From NCBI GenBank assembly GCA_017745115.1, contig JAGIAA010000007.1:62001-126000 (forward strand): a stretch of 64,000 nt of DNA, written 5' to 3'. Below are positions 43,625 through 52,865 of this stretch, piece after piece (the stretch's first letter is position 1; each line of letters opens with the position of its first letter). Both the position numbers and the translations under genes were made by a program. The notes below the pieces were generated by a model. That model did not search any database. It saw nothing but the letters and a program-made list of their open reading frames with translations, and was not told the DNA's origin. This DNA is from Sphingobium sp. (GTDB taxonomy: Bacteria; Pseudomonadota; Alphaproteobacteria; Sphingomonadales; Sphingomonadaceae).

Positions 43625-43800
43625 GCGAGAACTTCCTGACTTATCTCAAGCGAGAGCACGATCGACTGGAAGCGGAGATCGAGAAACTGTCTTCACGGCG
43701 TTTACCCGATACGATCACGATCGCGCGTCTCAAGAAGCAGAAGCTCGCGGTCAAGGATCAAATCGCGCAGTGGCAGCGGGACTGTTCCGTCGCGGCGTGA
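43621..43800 (+). CDS. DUF465/YdcH-family small protein
   Basis: The 59-residue protein is a short helical hairpin: YLKREHDRLEAEIEKLSS, a turn RRLPDT, then IARLKKQKLAVKDQIAQWQ. The LKKQKLAVKD stretch is the DUF465 (YdcH) signature. Its biochemical role is unknown. It starts with an ATG overlapping the preceding stop (ATGA). The pair follows the response regulator by about 110 bp and may be a separate transcript. Confidence 0.85.
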   Translation: MSENFLTYLKREHDRLEAEIEKLSSRRLPDTITIARLKKQKLAVKDQIAQWQRDCSVAA

Positions 43801-43812
43801 CAGCCCGACAAG

Positions 43813-43839
43813 GCGGCGCCTGGGCCAACCGGGCGCCGC
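43813..43839 (+). terminator. Hairpin downstream of the DUF465 gene, possible terminator
   Basis: GCGGCGCC pairs with GGCGCCGC across an 11-base loop, 12 bp after the DUF465 stop. Only a short TGCTTG follows, so there is no proper T-run. It could end the plus-strand transcript before it meets kdsA, but this is uncertain. Confidence 0.35.
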
Positions 43840-43965
43840 TGCTTGGACGGGCTAGGCCAAGCCACGACTGGATGCACATTGGGAATTGCAGCGTGCAGCC
43901 GCCGCTCGACCGCGGCGGATGTCAGGTAAATTGACATTCAATTTCCTGCTCTGCTGCTTCCAGCG

Positions 43966-44805
43966 TCATGCAGTCACCAGACCGGGAAAGGATTTGACCA
44001 GCTGGTCAATCGCCAGCATCTGCTTGAGATAGGAAGACAGGGCGGAGAGCGGCAAAGCGCACGGCCCGTCGCACAGCGCATTTTCGGGATCGGGATGGGC
44101 TTCGAGAAAAAGCCCCGCGATGCCGATCGCCATGCCCGATCTAGCCAGAGCCGCGGCCTGCGGACGGCGGCCATCTGCGCTGTCTTCCCGCCCCCCGGGC
44201 CGCTGCAGTGCATGAGTGGCGTCGAACACGACCGGCGCCATGGCTTTCATCATGTCCATTCCGAGCATATCGACGACAAGATTGTTGTAGCCGAAGGAAG
44301 AGCCGCGCTCGCAGAGGATGACCCGGTCATTTCCCGCTTCCCGGCACTTGGCGATGATATGGCGCATTTCATGTGGTGCCAGGAATTGCGGTTTCTTGAC
44401 GTTTATCGCGGCGCCGGTCTTCGCCATGGCGACGACCAGATCTGTCTGCCGCGCCAGAAACGCCGGCAACTGGATGATGTCGGCGACTTCAGCCGCCGGT
44501 TCAGCCTGATGAGGCTCGTGGACGTCCGTCAAGATCGGCACGCCATAGCGAGACTTGACGTCCGCCAGAACGCGCAACCCTGCTTCCAGACCGGGTCCTC
44601 GGAACGACGAGATGGACGACCGGTTGGCCTTGTCGAACGAGGCCTTGAAGACATAGGGGATACCTAATGCAGCCGTTTCCTCGACAAAACGTCCGGCCAC
44701 TTCGAACACGATGTCGGCGCTCTCGATTACATTCATCCCACCGATCAGAACAAACGGAGCGTCATTGGCGAACGTCAAGTCTCCAACTCTAACGCCTTGC
44801 TGCAA
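43966..44805 (-). CDS. kdsA: 3-deoxy-8-phosphooctulonate (Kdo-8-P) synthase
   Basis: KdsA condenses arabinose 5-phosphate with phosphoenolpyruvate to make Kdo 8-phosphate for lipopolysaccharide or capsule. The protein shows the family blocks [72 protein letters not shown] and [18 protein letters not shown] at 44805 with AAGGA upstream gives 279 residues, the family length, with N-terminus [10 protein letters not shown]. No ATG is suitably placed, and the longer upstream frame has no homology. It lies 158 bp downstream of the porin gene, on the same strand, with no obvious terminator between. Confidence 0.92.
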   Translation of the reverse strand: MQQGVRVGDLTFANDAPFVLIGGMNVIESADIVFEVAGRFVEETAALGIPYVFKASFDKANRSSISSFRGPGLEAGLRVLADVKSRYGVPILTDVHEPHQAEPAAEVADIIQLPAFLARQTDLVVAMAKTGAAINVKKPQFLAPHEMRHIIAKCREAGNDRVILCERGSSFGYNNLVVDMLGMDMMKAMAPVVFDATHALQRPGGREDSADGRRPQAAALARSGMAIGIAGLFLEAHPDPENALCDGPCALPLSALSSYLKQMLAIDQLVKSFPGLVTA

Positions 44806-44963
44806 CAGAAAATTCCTTTTCGAAATTGTTTGCGCTCTGCCCGCGCATCGCGACCTTCCTCGCCTTGCCGGCAACAATGGCCGTCGGCCTAACCAATTGC
44901 AAGATGGCGGGATTGCGGCCGAAACCTTACGGACCGGAAAAGCCCGCCATTTGTCTTTCGCCG

Positions 44964-46190
44964 TCAGAAGCTCAGCTCTGCCTGTAGCCAGAACTTCCGC
45001 GTCGTGACGTCGCCGGTGAACTTGGACGCGCCCGTGCGGTCGAATTCGGCATATTTGGCGAGCAGGCTGACACTCTTCGTCAGCTTGAAGCCGGCCTGTG
45101 CATCCCACTCCTTGCCGAACTTCTGGCCGCCGACATCGCTGGAGAATGCATGCCAGGTGAGTCCGGCGTTGAGGCCCGGCAGGGCCTTCATCTTGGGGAA
45201 TTTTACCGACGCGCCGAGATAGACATCCTGCAGGCCCTGAGCGGGTGTCGTCAGGAACATGTCGGCCCAGCCGTTGAACTTGTGCAGCGTCGCCAGCGGC
45301 GTCTGGAAGGACTTGCCATTGCTCGATCCGAGCCGCTCGTAACCCGCCGTGAGGCCGTAGTCGCCGACCGCGAGACCCAGCTCGCCGGCCAGATAATCGA
45401 CTGAATAATCGACCGGGTTGAGCGAATAATCGGACTGGTTCGCATAGCTGGCCGCGACGTTGAGCGTGATTTTCGGCGCCAGCTTGAAGGCCCCCGTCGC
45501 CCGCATCCCGTAGGTCTGCGTCGAATTGGCCGCGACGGGCTCATGCGCCGCATAGTCGAGCAGATAGGCAAATCCCTTCACGTTGATCGGGCCGAGCTTG
45601 CCGCCCGCTCCGAGGAAGACGTAACTGCCGTTGAAAGTCCGGCGAGGACCGGCATCGACGCCGAAGACCGTGCGCTGCGACCATACATAGGTCGCGTCGA
45701 ACGAAACCGGTCCGGCCTTGCCCGCGGCCCGAACGGCATCGAAGGTCTGCTCGTTCTGGCGCCATGCCGCCGCACCGACGAAACGCTGGTCGTCGAGATT
45801 GATGCGCTGCCGCCCCGCCGTCATAGTCCCCAGCTTCGACTTGTACTGCAGCTGGAGGCGATTGATCTCGAGATTCTGAGGATCGGGCACGCTCGCGAAG
45901 CCGGTCTTGCCGTTGACCGTGTTGTTATAGTCCTCCAGCAGAGCGAGTGTACCCTCCCCCTCGACCAGCAGGCTGATGGACTTGTCGACCGCGAAGGTCA
46001 GCCCCGGCCGCACGCGCAACGTAACTGCGTCGGCCTGGGTCAGCGTGTTCGGCTGGTCGACCAGTTCGTAACGAAACCGCGCGTCCACGCTCGGCGTCAC
46101 GGTGACGCCGCCGCCAAGGTCGTGCGGCTGGCCGGCCGAAGCCGGGCCTGCCAGTGAGGTCAGAAGCATCAAGATACCGAATTTACGCAT
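44964..46190 (-). CDS. Outer-membrane porin, alginate-export/AlgE-like barrel
   Basis: The 408-residue protein has a signal peptide ([17 protein letters not shown]) and a pattern of alternating beta-strands. It starts [18 protein letters not shown], has the inner segment [20 protein letters not shown] typical of alginate-export-like and OprD-like barrels, and ends in LQAELSF with the C-terminal phenylalanine needed for insertion. It probably forms a substrate channel, but the solute is unknown. The ATG at 46190 starts the signal peptide; the open frame continues upstream without meaning. Confidence 0.85.
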   Translation of the reverse strand: MRKFGILMLLTSLAGPASAGQPHDLGGGVTVTPSVDARFRYELVDQPNTLTQADAVTLRVRPGLTFAVDKSISLLVEGEGTLALLEDYNNTVNGKTGFASVPDPQNLEINRLQLQYKSKLGTMTAGRQRINLDDQRFVGAAAWRQNEQTFDAVRAAGKAGPVSFDATYVWSQRTVFGVDAGPRRTFNGSYVFLGAGGKLGPINVKGFAYLLDYAAHEPVAANSTQTYGMRATGAFKLAPKITLNVAASYANQSDYSLNPVDYSVDYLAGELGLAVGDYGLTAGYERLGSSNGKSFQTPLATLHKFNGWADMFLTTPAQGLQDVYLGASVKFPKMKALPGLNAGLTWHAFSSDVGGQKFGKEWDAQAGFKLTKSVSLLAKYAEFDRTGASKFTGDVTTRKFWLQAELSF

Positions 46191-46629
46191 AAGTCCCCCT
46201 TTTGCGCTTGGCTCGCCGCCAGCGCATTTTTGCCGTTTCGCTCTGTCAGTTGCCGCCGGGCGATGGCGCGAATTAACAGGGCTGGAATCGGCGGCGCCGC
46301 ATCGGGAGGCAAAGGGCCAATAAAAAAGCCGCCTGAAGGTGGGCCTCTCGGCTCCTTCGGCGGCATCATTGCCAATCGCTTGTCCCGCTAGGGGCTCGCC
46401 GTCCGTTACCTGCCCCGCAATGGGCAGCCGGAATAGTTGCCGGGCATCGATGCCCGACCGCATGAAGCTGTCATTTCAATCGAGATCGATCAACTGATTT
46501 TTTTGCATTTGCGAAATAATCAGGCTCCGTGATCTCATGAAGCCCGACGCCGCTGGCTCAACTTCACTGAAGTTCAGGGAAAATCCACTGCACTGCAAAG
46601 CGGCGACGATTTCCGCTTTCTGGTCGCTT
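46191..46629. other. Region between the porin and the SDR gene
   Basis: No gene was recognised in these 439 bases. It contains a strong minus-strand terminator at 46321-46364, which ends the SDR transcript, and presumably the porin promoter between 46191 and about 46320. Confidence 0.4.
46321..46364 (-). terminator. Rho-independent terminator downstream of the SDR gene
   Basis: On the minus strand GCCGCCGAAGG pairs with CCTTCAGGCGGC (one bulged A) across a 14-base loop and is followed at once by TTTTTTA. It lies about 265 bp after the SDR stop and before the porin gene, isolating the porin from upstream transcription. Confidence 0.75.
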
Positions 46630-47514
46630 CTAGTCCAACACAGGCCTGTCCCACAGGCTGTCGACGGTCTCGCGGCGGAACCGCTCGAACGCGGCCCGCG
46701 CTTCCGGCACGGGCAAGTCGGCGACGAAATCGCTCTCGATCCGGCGGTGGCGCTCGATCACCTCGTCCAGGAACTCGCGGTGCGTAAGGATGTGGAACCG
46801 ATTCTCGCGGATCGCCTCCACCACGATACGGCCCATGTCCATCGGATCGACGGCGACCCGCATGGCGGCCCAGAGATTCTTGGTGAACGTCCCGATGTCG
46901 CCGTCCGGCGCACCGCTGTCGTCGTCGGGCACCGGCACCAAAGCCGTCTTGACCGCGCCGGGGAACAGGCAGGACACGCCGATGCCATGCGGCGCGAGAC
47001 TGAGGCGCAGCGCCTCGGTAAACCCGCGGACCCCGAATTTGCTCGCCTGATACGCCCCCATCGTCGGCAGCGGCACGATGCCGGCCATAGAGGAGGTGTT
47101 CACGACATGGCCGCCTTCGCCCTGCGCCTTGATGATCGGCGAGATGATCTTGGTGCCGTTGACCACGCCGCCGAAATTGACGGCGATCATGCGGTCCCAC
47201 TCCTCGAACTCGTCATCGTCGGCGGCGCCGTTGCCGCCGACACCGGCATTGTTGCAGAGGACATGGATCTTGCCGAAGACGTCGAGCGTCTCCTGCGCGG
47301 CCCGGCGAACATCCTCGCGGTCGGCGACATTGACCTTGATGAAGTGCGCCGCGTTGTTGCCCTTGAGGATGTCGCGGGCCTGGGCGAGGTGATCCTCGTT
47401 CCAGTCGGCCATGACGACCTTCATGCCCTCGGCGAGGAAGTTGCGTGCCATGCCGAGGCCGATGCCGCTTGCCCCGCCGGTCACGAAGGCGACCTTGCCC
47501 GCGAAATTCTTCAT
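46630..47514 (-). CDS. SDR-family oxidoreductase
   Basis: The 294-residue classical SDR has the cofactor motif TGGASGIGLGMARNF, the VLCNNAGVGG motif, a serine in VNTSSMAGI and the catalytic YQASKFG (YxxxK). The extra C-terminal stretch, with DFVADLPVPEARAAFERF, is longer than in the 250-residue SDRs, as in several catabolic sphingomonad SDRs. The ATG at 47514 gives the proper start. It is divergent from the panE-like gene across a palindromic repeat. A terminator lies downstream. The substrate is unknown. Confidence 0.88.
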   Translation of the reverse strand: MKNFAGKVAFVTGGASGIGLGMARNFLAEGMKVVMADWNEDHLAQARDILKGNNAAHFIKVNVADREDVRRAAQETLDVFGKIHVLCNNAGVGGNGAADDDEFEEWDRMIAVNFGGVVNGTKIISPIIKAQGEGGHVVNTSSMAGIVPLPTMGAYQASKFGVRGFTEALRLSLAPHGIGVSCLFPGAVKTALVPVPDDDSGAPDGDIGTFTKNLWAAMRVAVDPMDMGRIVVEAIRENRFHILTHREFLDEVIERHRRIESDFVADLPVPEARAAFERFRRETVDSLWDRPVLD

Positions 47515-47601
47515 GGCGTTCCTCTCCAGTGTCGTTTCGCGTGAGGCTAGCGGCGGCGCCCTCGCCCGCCAAGGGGCTTGCACGCCGGTTGATCCCCTCA
47601 T

Positions 47602-47686
47602 TCGTCACCGCGGGCTTGACCTGGGGTCCCGCTACCTTGCAAGGGCGCGGAAGAAGCGGAACTCCGGATCAGGTCCGGGGTGACGA
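47602..47686. repeat. Imperfect intergenic inverted repeat, CGTCACC-CGGG-GACCTGG type
   Basis: The left arm 47602-47630 (TCGTCACCGCGGGCTTGACC...) and the right arm 47663-47686 (TCCGGATCAGGTCCGGGGTG...) are imperfect complements. They lie in the divergent gap between the SDR and the panE-like gene. Related elements with a CCCGG-TTGA-CCGGG core are common in alphaproteobacteria. Confidence 0.65.
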
Positions 47687-47739
47687 TCTGCCTGATCGGG
47701 CACAGGGTGCCGGGCCGGGCGAAGCGCAGAGGAGAGGAT

Positions 47740-48678
47740 ATGCAGCGCATCCTGGTGATCGGTGCGGGCGCCATGGGCTGCCTGTTCGCGGCCCGCATCG
47801 CGGAAAGCGGCGCCGATGTGCTGCTGATCGATGTCGACAAGGATCGTCTTGCCGCCATTGCACGAGAGGGCATCGCCCTCACTGACGACAATGGCACGCG
47901 AACCGTGCCGCTCCGCACTGGCCTGGCCGCCGATGCAGTCGACGAATTCGACCTTATCCTATTGTTTACAAAGGGTATGCATAGCCGATCCGCAACGCGG
48001 TCCGTCGCCCATCTGGCCGACAGCGGCGCCCATGTCCTTACGCTCCAGAACGGCCTCGGAAACCCCGAGATCGTGATTGAAGTCTTTCCACCTGACCGCG
48101 TGCTCAAGGGCATCGCCGCCCTTCCCGCCGATCTGCATGGCGCGACGCATGTCTCATCTCACGGCGCCGGCCATCTTGAGCTCGGCGGCATGACGCCGGC
48201 TGCCCATGCCGCCGCGGATGAGGCGACGGCCCTGCTGCGCCGTGCAGGCTTCGACGCGCGAACGAACGAGACGATCGACATCGCCATCTGGGAAAAGGTC
48301 GCGTTCAACGCAGCACTCAACTCGCTGGGCACGGTGACGCTCCAGCCCAACGCCGGCGTCAACAATGCGCCCGGCCGCCGGATTGCCGCAGCGATGGTCG
48401 CTGAAGTGACCGCGACGGCCCATGCGGCGGGCATCCTCGTCGACCGCGACCGGATCACGACCGCCATCGACTTCGCCCTCACCCATCATGGCGGACACCA
48501 GGCCTCGATGCTGCAGGATCGGCTCGCCGGCCGCGCGACCGAAATCGAAACGATCAACGGCGCGGTGGTCGAACGGGCACGGGCACTCGGTGTCGCCACG
48601 CCGGTCACCGAAACGATGACCGACCTCGTGCGGCTGATCGAACAAGCGCAGAATAGCCGTCATCCCAGCGGAAGCTGA
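47740..48678 (+). CDS. Ketopantoate reductase (PanE/ApbA) family protein
   Basis: The 312-residue enzyme has the NADPH motif VIGAGAMGCLFAARIAESG, then LLFTKGMHSRSA. The catalytic lysine region is IWEKVAFNAALNSLGTVT, and the late ASMLQDRLAGRATEIETINGA block is a hallmark of the family. It could be 2-dehydropantoate 2-reductase for pantothenate synthesis, or a paralogue acting on another 2-oxo acid; sphingomonads often have several. The ATG at 47740 follows GGAGAGG closely. It is flanked on both sides by palindromic repeats, which suggests it is transcribed alone. Confidence 0.88.
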   Translation: MQRILVIGAGAMGCLFAARIAESGADVLLIDVDKDRLAAIAREGIALTDDNGTRTVPLRTGLAADAVDEFDLILLFTKGMHSRSATRSVAHLADSGAHVLTLQNGLGNPEIVIEVFPPDRVLKGIAALPADLHGATHVSSHGAGHLELGGMTPAAHAAADEATALLRRAGFDARTNETIDIAIWEKVAFNAALNSLGTVTLQPNAGVNNAPGRRIAAAMVAEVTATAHAAGILVDRDRITTAIDFALTHHGGHQASMLQDRLAGRATEIETINGAVVERARALGVATPVTETMTDLVRLIEQAQNSRHPSGS

Positions 48679-48735
48679 GATCCCAGGCGGGAAAAGCTGG
48701 AACGCGAGAGACCCCAGCTTTCGCTGGAGTCACGA
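48660..48735. repeat. Imperfect intergenic inverted repeat, CATCCCAGC-GAAGCTG type
   Basis: TCATCCCAGCGGAAGCTGAG at 48660-48679 is mirrored by GACCCCAGCTTTCGCTGGAG-type sequence at 48708-48735. It lies between the convergent panE-like and HD-GYP genes and overlaps the panE stop region, so it may act as a bidirectional transcription-end hairpin. Confidence 0.65.
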
Positions 48736-48738
48736 AAG

Positions 48739-50031
48739 TCAGGCAATCGCCTTGCTGGCGCTGGTGAACACCATTTCGCGGAGCGCCGCGAAATTGGGGA
48801 TGTTGTAGCCGTCCGGATCCGCGCTCGAGACGATGTCCTCGTGACCGATGCTGTCGATCAGGTTGATATCCTCGGGCTTCACCACCTTGGCATCGACCGT
48901 GTCGTAGAAAGTCCAGACGCGCGGGCGGGTATAGTCATCGGCATTCTGGTCGACCACGAGCGCTAGCCGGTGCGAGGTGAGCAGCACGACCGAGCCGATG
49001 GGATACACGCCCAGGCTCTCAACGAACTGGTTCAGCACCTCGGGATCGAACTGGCCCTCGCTGCTACGCATGTTCTCGAAGGCGGCGTTGGGCTCCATGC
49101 GCGGACGGTGCGGCCGGTCCGACGTCATCGAATCATAGACGTCACAGACCGCGGCCATGCGGCCGAACAGGCTGATGCCGTCGCCCTCCAGCCCGAGCGG
49201 ATAGCCGCTGCCGTCGAAGCGCTCGTGATGCTCCATACAGACCTTCATCACCTCTTCGGGGATTTCGCCGCCGATGGCGAGGAAGTCATAGCCCAGCTTG
49301 GTGTGAGTCTTGACGATCTCATGCTCTTTTTCGGACAGTGTCTCGCTGATGGTCGAGACGTCGAGCGGCAAGTGGCCCATGCCGACATCCATGAGAAGGC
49401 CGGCCATGCCCGCCTGCTTGATCCGCGCGGTATCGAGACGCATTTCGCGGCCAAGCGCGATCATGAGCGCGCTCACGGCAAGAGCATGGGTGTAGAGGCT
49501 CGAATTCTCGCGCTTGACGCGCATCAGGCCGTTAAAGGCGTGCGGGTTGCGCTGGATCGAGGCGAACAGTTCCTCGATGACCGGCTCGACCTGGCTCGAC
49601 TTGATCGCCTTGCCCAGGCGCGCCTGATTGAACACGCCGGCGAGGATACGCTCGGACCGGGCCACGATGCCGATGGCATGGCCGACTTCGCGCGCCGTGC
49701 TGGTCGGCGTGGTCGAACGGGGATCGAACGGCCGGGCGGAAACCGGCGAACGCGGCGGCGGCACCAGTTCAAGGCGGGCGCGCTCGATCGGCGGCGTACG
49801 CGACGGGGTGACAAGCTGGCGCCGACGGGCCGGCGCTTCACCGCCGATATCGTCGCCCTTCTCGACATCGATCACGACGGCATCGAGCTCGCTGGCGTGC
49901 AGGTCCGCCAGCTGGCCGGCGTCGGTCAGCAGAAACTTGGTCTTCCAGAAGGGATGCTTAAGCCAAGGCCCTTCCAGCTTATGGATGTACATGCCGAGCC
50001 GAACTTCGGCGACATCGATTCTTTTGAGCAT
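48739..50031 (-). CDS. HD-GYP domain protein with degenerate HD motif (putative c-di-GMP phosphodiesterase or receptor)
   Basis: The 430-residue protein begins with a DUF3391-like N-terminal domain (RIDVAEVRLGMYIHKLEGPW). A proline-rich linker follows at about 75-112 and then an HD-GYP domain. Most motifs are present: H182 in LYTHALAVS, H243 in KTHTKLGYD, H268-H269 in EHHERFDGSGYPLG. However, the defining HD is M214-D215 in GLLMDVGMG. Loss of this metal ligand suggests weak or no phosphodiesterase activity, or a binding role. No membrane segment is seen. It is preceded by a 129-bp gap from the SDR gene. Confidence 0.85.
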   Translation of the reverse strand: MLKRIDVAEVRLGMYIHKLEGPWLKHPFWKTKFLLTDAGQLADLHASELDAVVIDVEKGDDIGGEAPARRRQLVTPSRTPPIERARLELVPPPRSPVSARPFDPRSTTPTSTAREVGHAIGIVARSERILAGVFNQARLGKAIKSSQVEPVIEELFASIQRNPHAFNGLMRVKRENSSLYTHALAVSALMIALGREMRLDTARIKQAGMAGLLMDVGMGHLPLDVSTISETLSEKEHEIVKTHTKLGYDFLAIGGEIPEEVMKVCMEHHERFDGSGYPLGLEGDGISLFGRMAAVCDVYDSMTSDRPHRPRMEPNAAFENMRSSEGQFDPEVLNQFVESLGVYPIGSVVLLTSHRLALVVDQNADDYTRPRVWTFYDTVDAKVVKPEDINLIDSIGHEDIVSSADPDGYNIPNFAALREMVFTSASKAIA

Positions 50032-50160
50032 AAAACGCGATCTCCGAGACCGACATCTTGTGTCAGATGGACCCTTTTGTTCGCCTAAAGATCACGGTTA
50101 ACAGCGCGTTGAGGAGCGTTTTCGACCAACGTTGGCGGCTATGCAACAGGGCTTCCCAGC

Positions 50161-50946
50161 CTATTCGTGCTTGATCGTGCAGAGCGCGCCGCCGTCGACC
50201 GGCCAAGCCGAGCCGGTCACGAAGCTCGCTTCGTCCGAGAGCAGGAACGAGACGACATGGCCGACCTCGCCGGGCTGGCCGACGCGGTTCATGACCGAGA
50301 CCCAGCCGAGCTTGTCGAGGCCCTTCTGCAGGTCGCCATCGAACATCTGCACCATCACCTCGTCGAGCAGCGGCGTGCGGATGACCCCGGGCTCGACGCA
50401 ATTGACGCGGATGCCCTGCTTGCCCAAGTCCGCCGCGGCGGTGCGCGTCAGGCCGACGACGCCATGCTTGGCGGCATTATAGGGACCGCCGCCGGCAAGA
50501 CCGCGTTCGGAACCGATCGAGGCGGTGTTGACGACCGAGCCGCTGCCCTGCTTGATCATCTGCTTGAGCACGAAATGGAGGCCGAGGAACACGCCGCGCA
50601 AGTTGACGCTCATGATCCGGTCGAATTCCTCGATGGGATATTCATGCGTCGGGGCGATCAGGCCCTCGACCCCGGCATTGTTGAAGAAGCCGTCGATCTT
50701 GCCGAAGCGCCGGACGGTGGCGTCGACATAGGCCTTCACGTCCGCTTCCCTGGCGCAATCGGCATGGACGAACTCGATCGTCGCGCCGGTCGCCGCGCGC
50801 AGTTCCTGCGCCCGGTCGTCGAGGCTCTTGGCAATGTCGACGAGCATCAGCGTCGCGCCCTGCTCGGCGAGGATCTTCGCCGTGGCAAAGCCGATGGCGC
50901 CCGCGGCGCCGGTCACGATGATCACGCGGTCCTTATGATTTGGCAT
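50161..50946 (-). CDS. SDR-family oxidoreductase (3-oxoacyl reductase-like)
   Basis: This 261-residue classical SDR shows TGAAGAIGFATAKILAEQG, the NNAGVEG motif, a serine in VNTASIGSE, and the catalytic tyrosine and lysine in GPYNAAKHGVVG. The end, FVTGSAWPVDGGA, is the usual SDR terminus. It overlaps the stop of the small gene before it by 14 bp. It is the last gene of the catabolic cluster in transcription order. It probably oxidises or reduces a hydroxyl/keto group of the cluster's substrate, which is unknown. Confidence 0.88.
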   Translation of the reverse strand: MPNHKDRVIIVTGAAGAIGFATAKILAEQGATLMLVDIAKSLDDRAQELRAATGATIEFVHADCAREADVKAYVDATVRRFGKIDGFFNNAGVEGLIAPTHEYPIEEFDRIMSVNLRGVFLGLHFVLKQMIKQGSGSVVNTASIGSERGLAGGGPYNAAKHGVVGLTRTAAADLGKQGIRVNCVEPGVIRTPLLDEVMVQMFDGDLQKGLDKLGWVSVMNRVGQPGEVGHVVSFLLSDEASFVTGSAWPVDGGALCTIKHE

Positions 50947-51172
50947 CGGGCGCTCCTTTTGAATTTTGGGCCTTCCGGAACGGAAGAGTGAGCAGGAAGA
51001 AGACGAGCCCGGGCGTCAGCAGCTTGAGGAAGGCACGCGCTTCTTCGGGTCTCAGACGGGCGTTCATCGGCATGGTGCCGAAGGCCTTGCCCTTCAGCAC
51101 GAGGTCGCTGCCTTTGCGCTCGACCTTGCTGATCGTCATCAGTTCGCCGCCATCGGAGTTGAAGATTTTCAT
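50933..51172 (-). CDS. Small hypothetical protein
   Basis: This is a 79-residue protein of unknown function. It begins MKIFNSDGGELMTISKVERK and continues with GSDLVLKGKAFGTMPMNARL and a hydrophobic stretch FLKLLTPGLVFFLLTLPF that could be one membrane helix. It resembles short proteins seen beside SDR genes in sphingomonad catabolic clusters. Its 3' end overlaps the SDR start by 14 bp, so both are made together. An upstream GC-rich extension runs into the palindromic repeat and is rejected. Confidence 0.7.
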   Translation of the reverse strand: MKIFNSDGGELMTISKVERKGSDLVLKGKAFGTMPMNARLRPEEARAFLKLLTPGLVFFLLTLPFRKAQNSKGAPDAKS

Positions 51173-51192
51173 GCGGCACTCCCCCCGTACTT

Positions 51193-51265
51193 CCGTTCGG
51201 TTCGAGCGAAGTCGAGAACCGTAAGCGCAGCACCACCGTGTCTCGACTTCGCTCGACACGAACGG
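51193..51265. repeat. Intergenic inverted repeat, CCGTTCGGTTCGAGCGAAGTCG family (copy 1)
   Basis: The left arm 51193-51220 (CCGTTCGGTTCGAGCGAAGT, then CGAGAACC) faces the right arm 51238-51265 (GTGTCTCGACTTCGCTCGAC, then ACGAACGG). A second copy in the same orientation lies at 52866-52934 on the other side of the oxidoreductase gene. Confidence 0.88.
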
Positions 51266-51284
51266 AAAGAGGTGTGTTTTCTCA

Positions 51285-52847
51285 TCAGCTTATCCGAACA
51301 TCTTCAAAGTCGATACCGAGATCCTCGAACAGGACCTGCGCGGTTGCGCGGCCGGCGCCGAAGACGCCGCCGCCCGGATGCTGGAACGGGCCAACGAGAT
51401 AGAGACGGTCCGCGCCCGGCACGCGATACTGGCCGAGCTCCGGCGTCGGACGGTGCGCACCGGACTGGTAGGTGGTCGTCGCAATGCCGTGCAGGTCGCC
51501 GCGCATGAAGCTGGGTGAGGTCCGCTCCATGTCGACTGGCGAGTCCACATGCGCCTCCAGCAGCACTTCGCGGATGTTCGGCACGAAGTCGGCGATGCGG
51601 TCGATCATGCGCTCGGCATATTCGGCCTTGGTATCGTCCCAGCTGAGGCCGTCCTCGCGACGATAAGGCACATAATCCCAGGCATGGAGGATCGCCTTGC
51701 CGTCGGGCACCCGGCTCGGATCGAACTGCGAGAGCGAGCCCAAGCCGATCAGTGGCGTGCGCACGAAACCGCCATAGCGCAGATCGTCGAACGCCTTGCG
51801 CAGCGTCGCGTAGCTGTCCGGCATCAGCTCGACCATGACCGCGTCGACGCCATCGGCCTTGAACTTGAGCGGCGCGTCGAGCGCGGCATGGACGGTGATG
51901 CAGGCCGCGTCGGTGATCTGGGTGCGAAGCGCGTCTTTGGCAGCCTGGGGCGCCATGCCGGGCACCATCTCGGGCAGGAGATGCGGGTGGATCGCGCCGA
52001 TGACGGCGTCCTTCGCGCTATGCCGCGTGCCGTCCTCCAACACGACGCCCGTGGCCCGGCCGCCCGACGTCGTGACTTCGCGGACATGGGCATTGGCGAT
52101 CACCGCGCCGCCATGATCCTCGATACACCGGATGAGCGCTGCGGTCAGGCTGCCCGAGCCGCCCTGGGCGACGCCGAAGCCGAACTTCTCGAGGAAGCCG
52201 AGGAAGACGTACATGCCGATGCCGGTCGCCTTCTCGTCGGGCGACACGAGATTCTCGCCCGCGACGCGCGCGAAATGCATGCGCACCTCGTCGCTCTCGA
52301 ACAGTTCGCAAAGATGGTCGTGGCTCGACATCTGCATGACGCGCCAGAGCTCGCGGCCCTCGTAGCTGCTGTCGAGCATGGCATTGCCCGCACCGACCGG
52401 CATGGGCGGCGTGTAGAGCGAGGCCTGGATCATCGGCAGCCAGCCCTGCGCCACCGCCGAGACCTTGCGGAACGCTTCGGCGTCCTTCTGAGAGAATTGC
52501 GCAATGGACGCGGCGGACTTCTCGGTATCGCGATAGAGCTTGAGTGTCCGGCCATCCTCGAAGACCGACATCATCGGCACGTCGGGGAAGAGATATTTGA
52601 GGCCGTAGCGCGACTTGAGGCCGAGCTCGTCATTCACGAGCATCGGATTGCCCTGAATGAAGATGTGGCTCATCGAATGCTGGTCGTGCTTGAAGCCGGG
52701 ACGGGTCAGCTCGCGCGTGACGACGCCGCCGCCGAACCAGGCGTTGCGCTCCAGCACCACCACCTTCTTGCCGGCCACTGCGGCATAAGCCGCGGCGACG
52801 AGACCGTTGTGGCCGGAGCCGATGGCAATGATGTCCGGGTCAGCCAT
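51285..52847 (-). CDS. Phytoene-desaturase-like FAD-dependent oxidoreductase
   Basis: The 520-residue protein has an N-terminal FAD-binding Rossmann motif (IAIGSGHNGLVAAAYAAVAG, then VVLERNAWFGGG) and the C-terminal FAD motif LYLVGPFQHPGGGVFGAGR. This is the CrtI/PYROXD2-like branch of flavin amine-oxidase-type enzymes, which desaturate or isomerise hydrophobic substrates. It is not next to carotenoid genes. In this cluster it may dehydrogenate the growth substrate. The ATG at 52847 is clear. Palindromic repeats of one family flank it on both sides, about 18-19 bp from the gene. Confidence 0.85.
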   Translation of the reverse strand: MADPDIIAIGSGHNGLVAAAYAAVAGKKVVVLERNAWFGGGVVTRELTRPGFKHDQHSMSHIFIQGNPMLVNDELGLKSRYGLKYLFPDVPMMSVFEDGRTLKLYRDTEKSAASIAQFSQKDAEAFRKVSAVAQGWLPMIQASLYTPPMPVGAGNAMLDSSYEGRELWRVMQMSSHDHLCELFESDEVRMHFARVAGENLVSPDEKATGIGMYVFLGFLEKFGFGVAQGGSGSLTAALIRCIEDHGGAVIANAHVREVTTSGGRATGVVLEDGTRHSAKDAVIGAIHPHLLPEMVPGMAPQAAKDALRTQITDAACITVHAALDAPLKFKADGVDAVMVELMPDSYATLRKAFDDLRYGGFVRTPLIGLGSLSQFDPSRVPDGKAILHAWDYVPYRREDGLSWDDTKAEYAERMIDRIADFVPNIREVLLEAHVDSPVDMERTSPSFMRGDLHGIATTTYQSGAHRPTPELGQYRVPGADRLYLVGPFQHPGGGVFGAGRATAQVLFEDLGIDFEDVRIS

Positions 52848-52865
52848 TCAGAAAATCCTCCCGTT

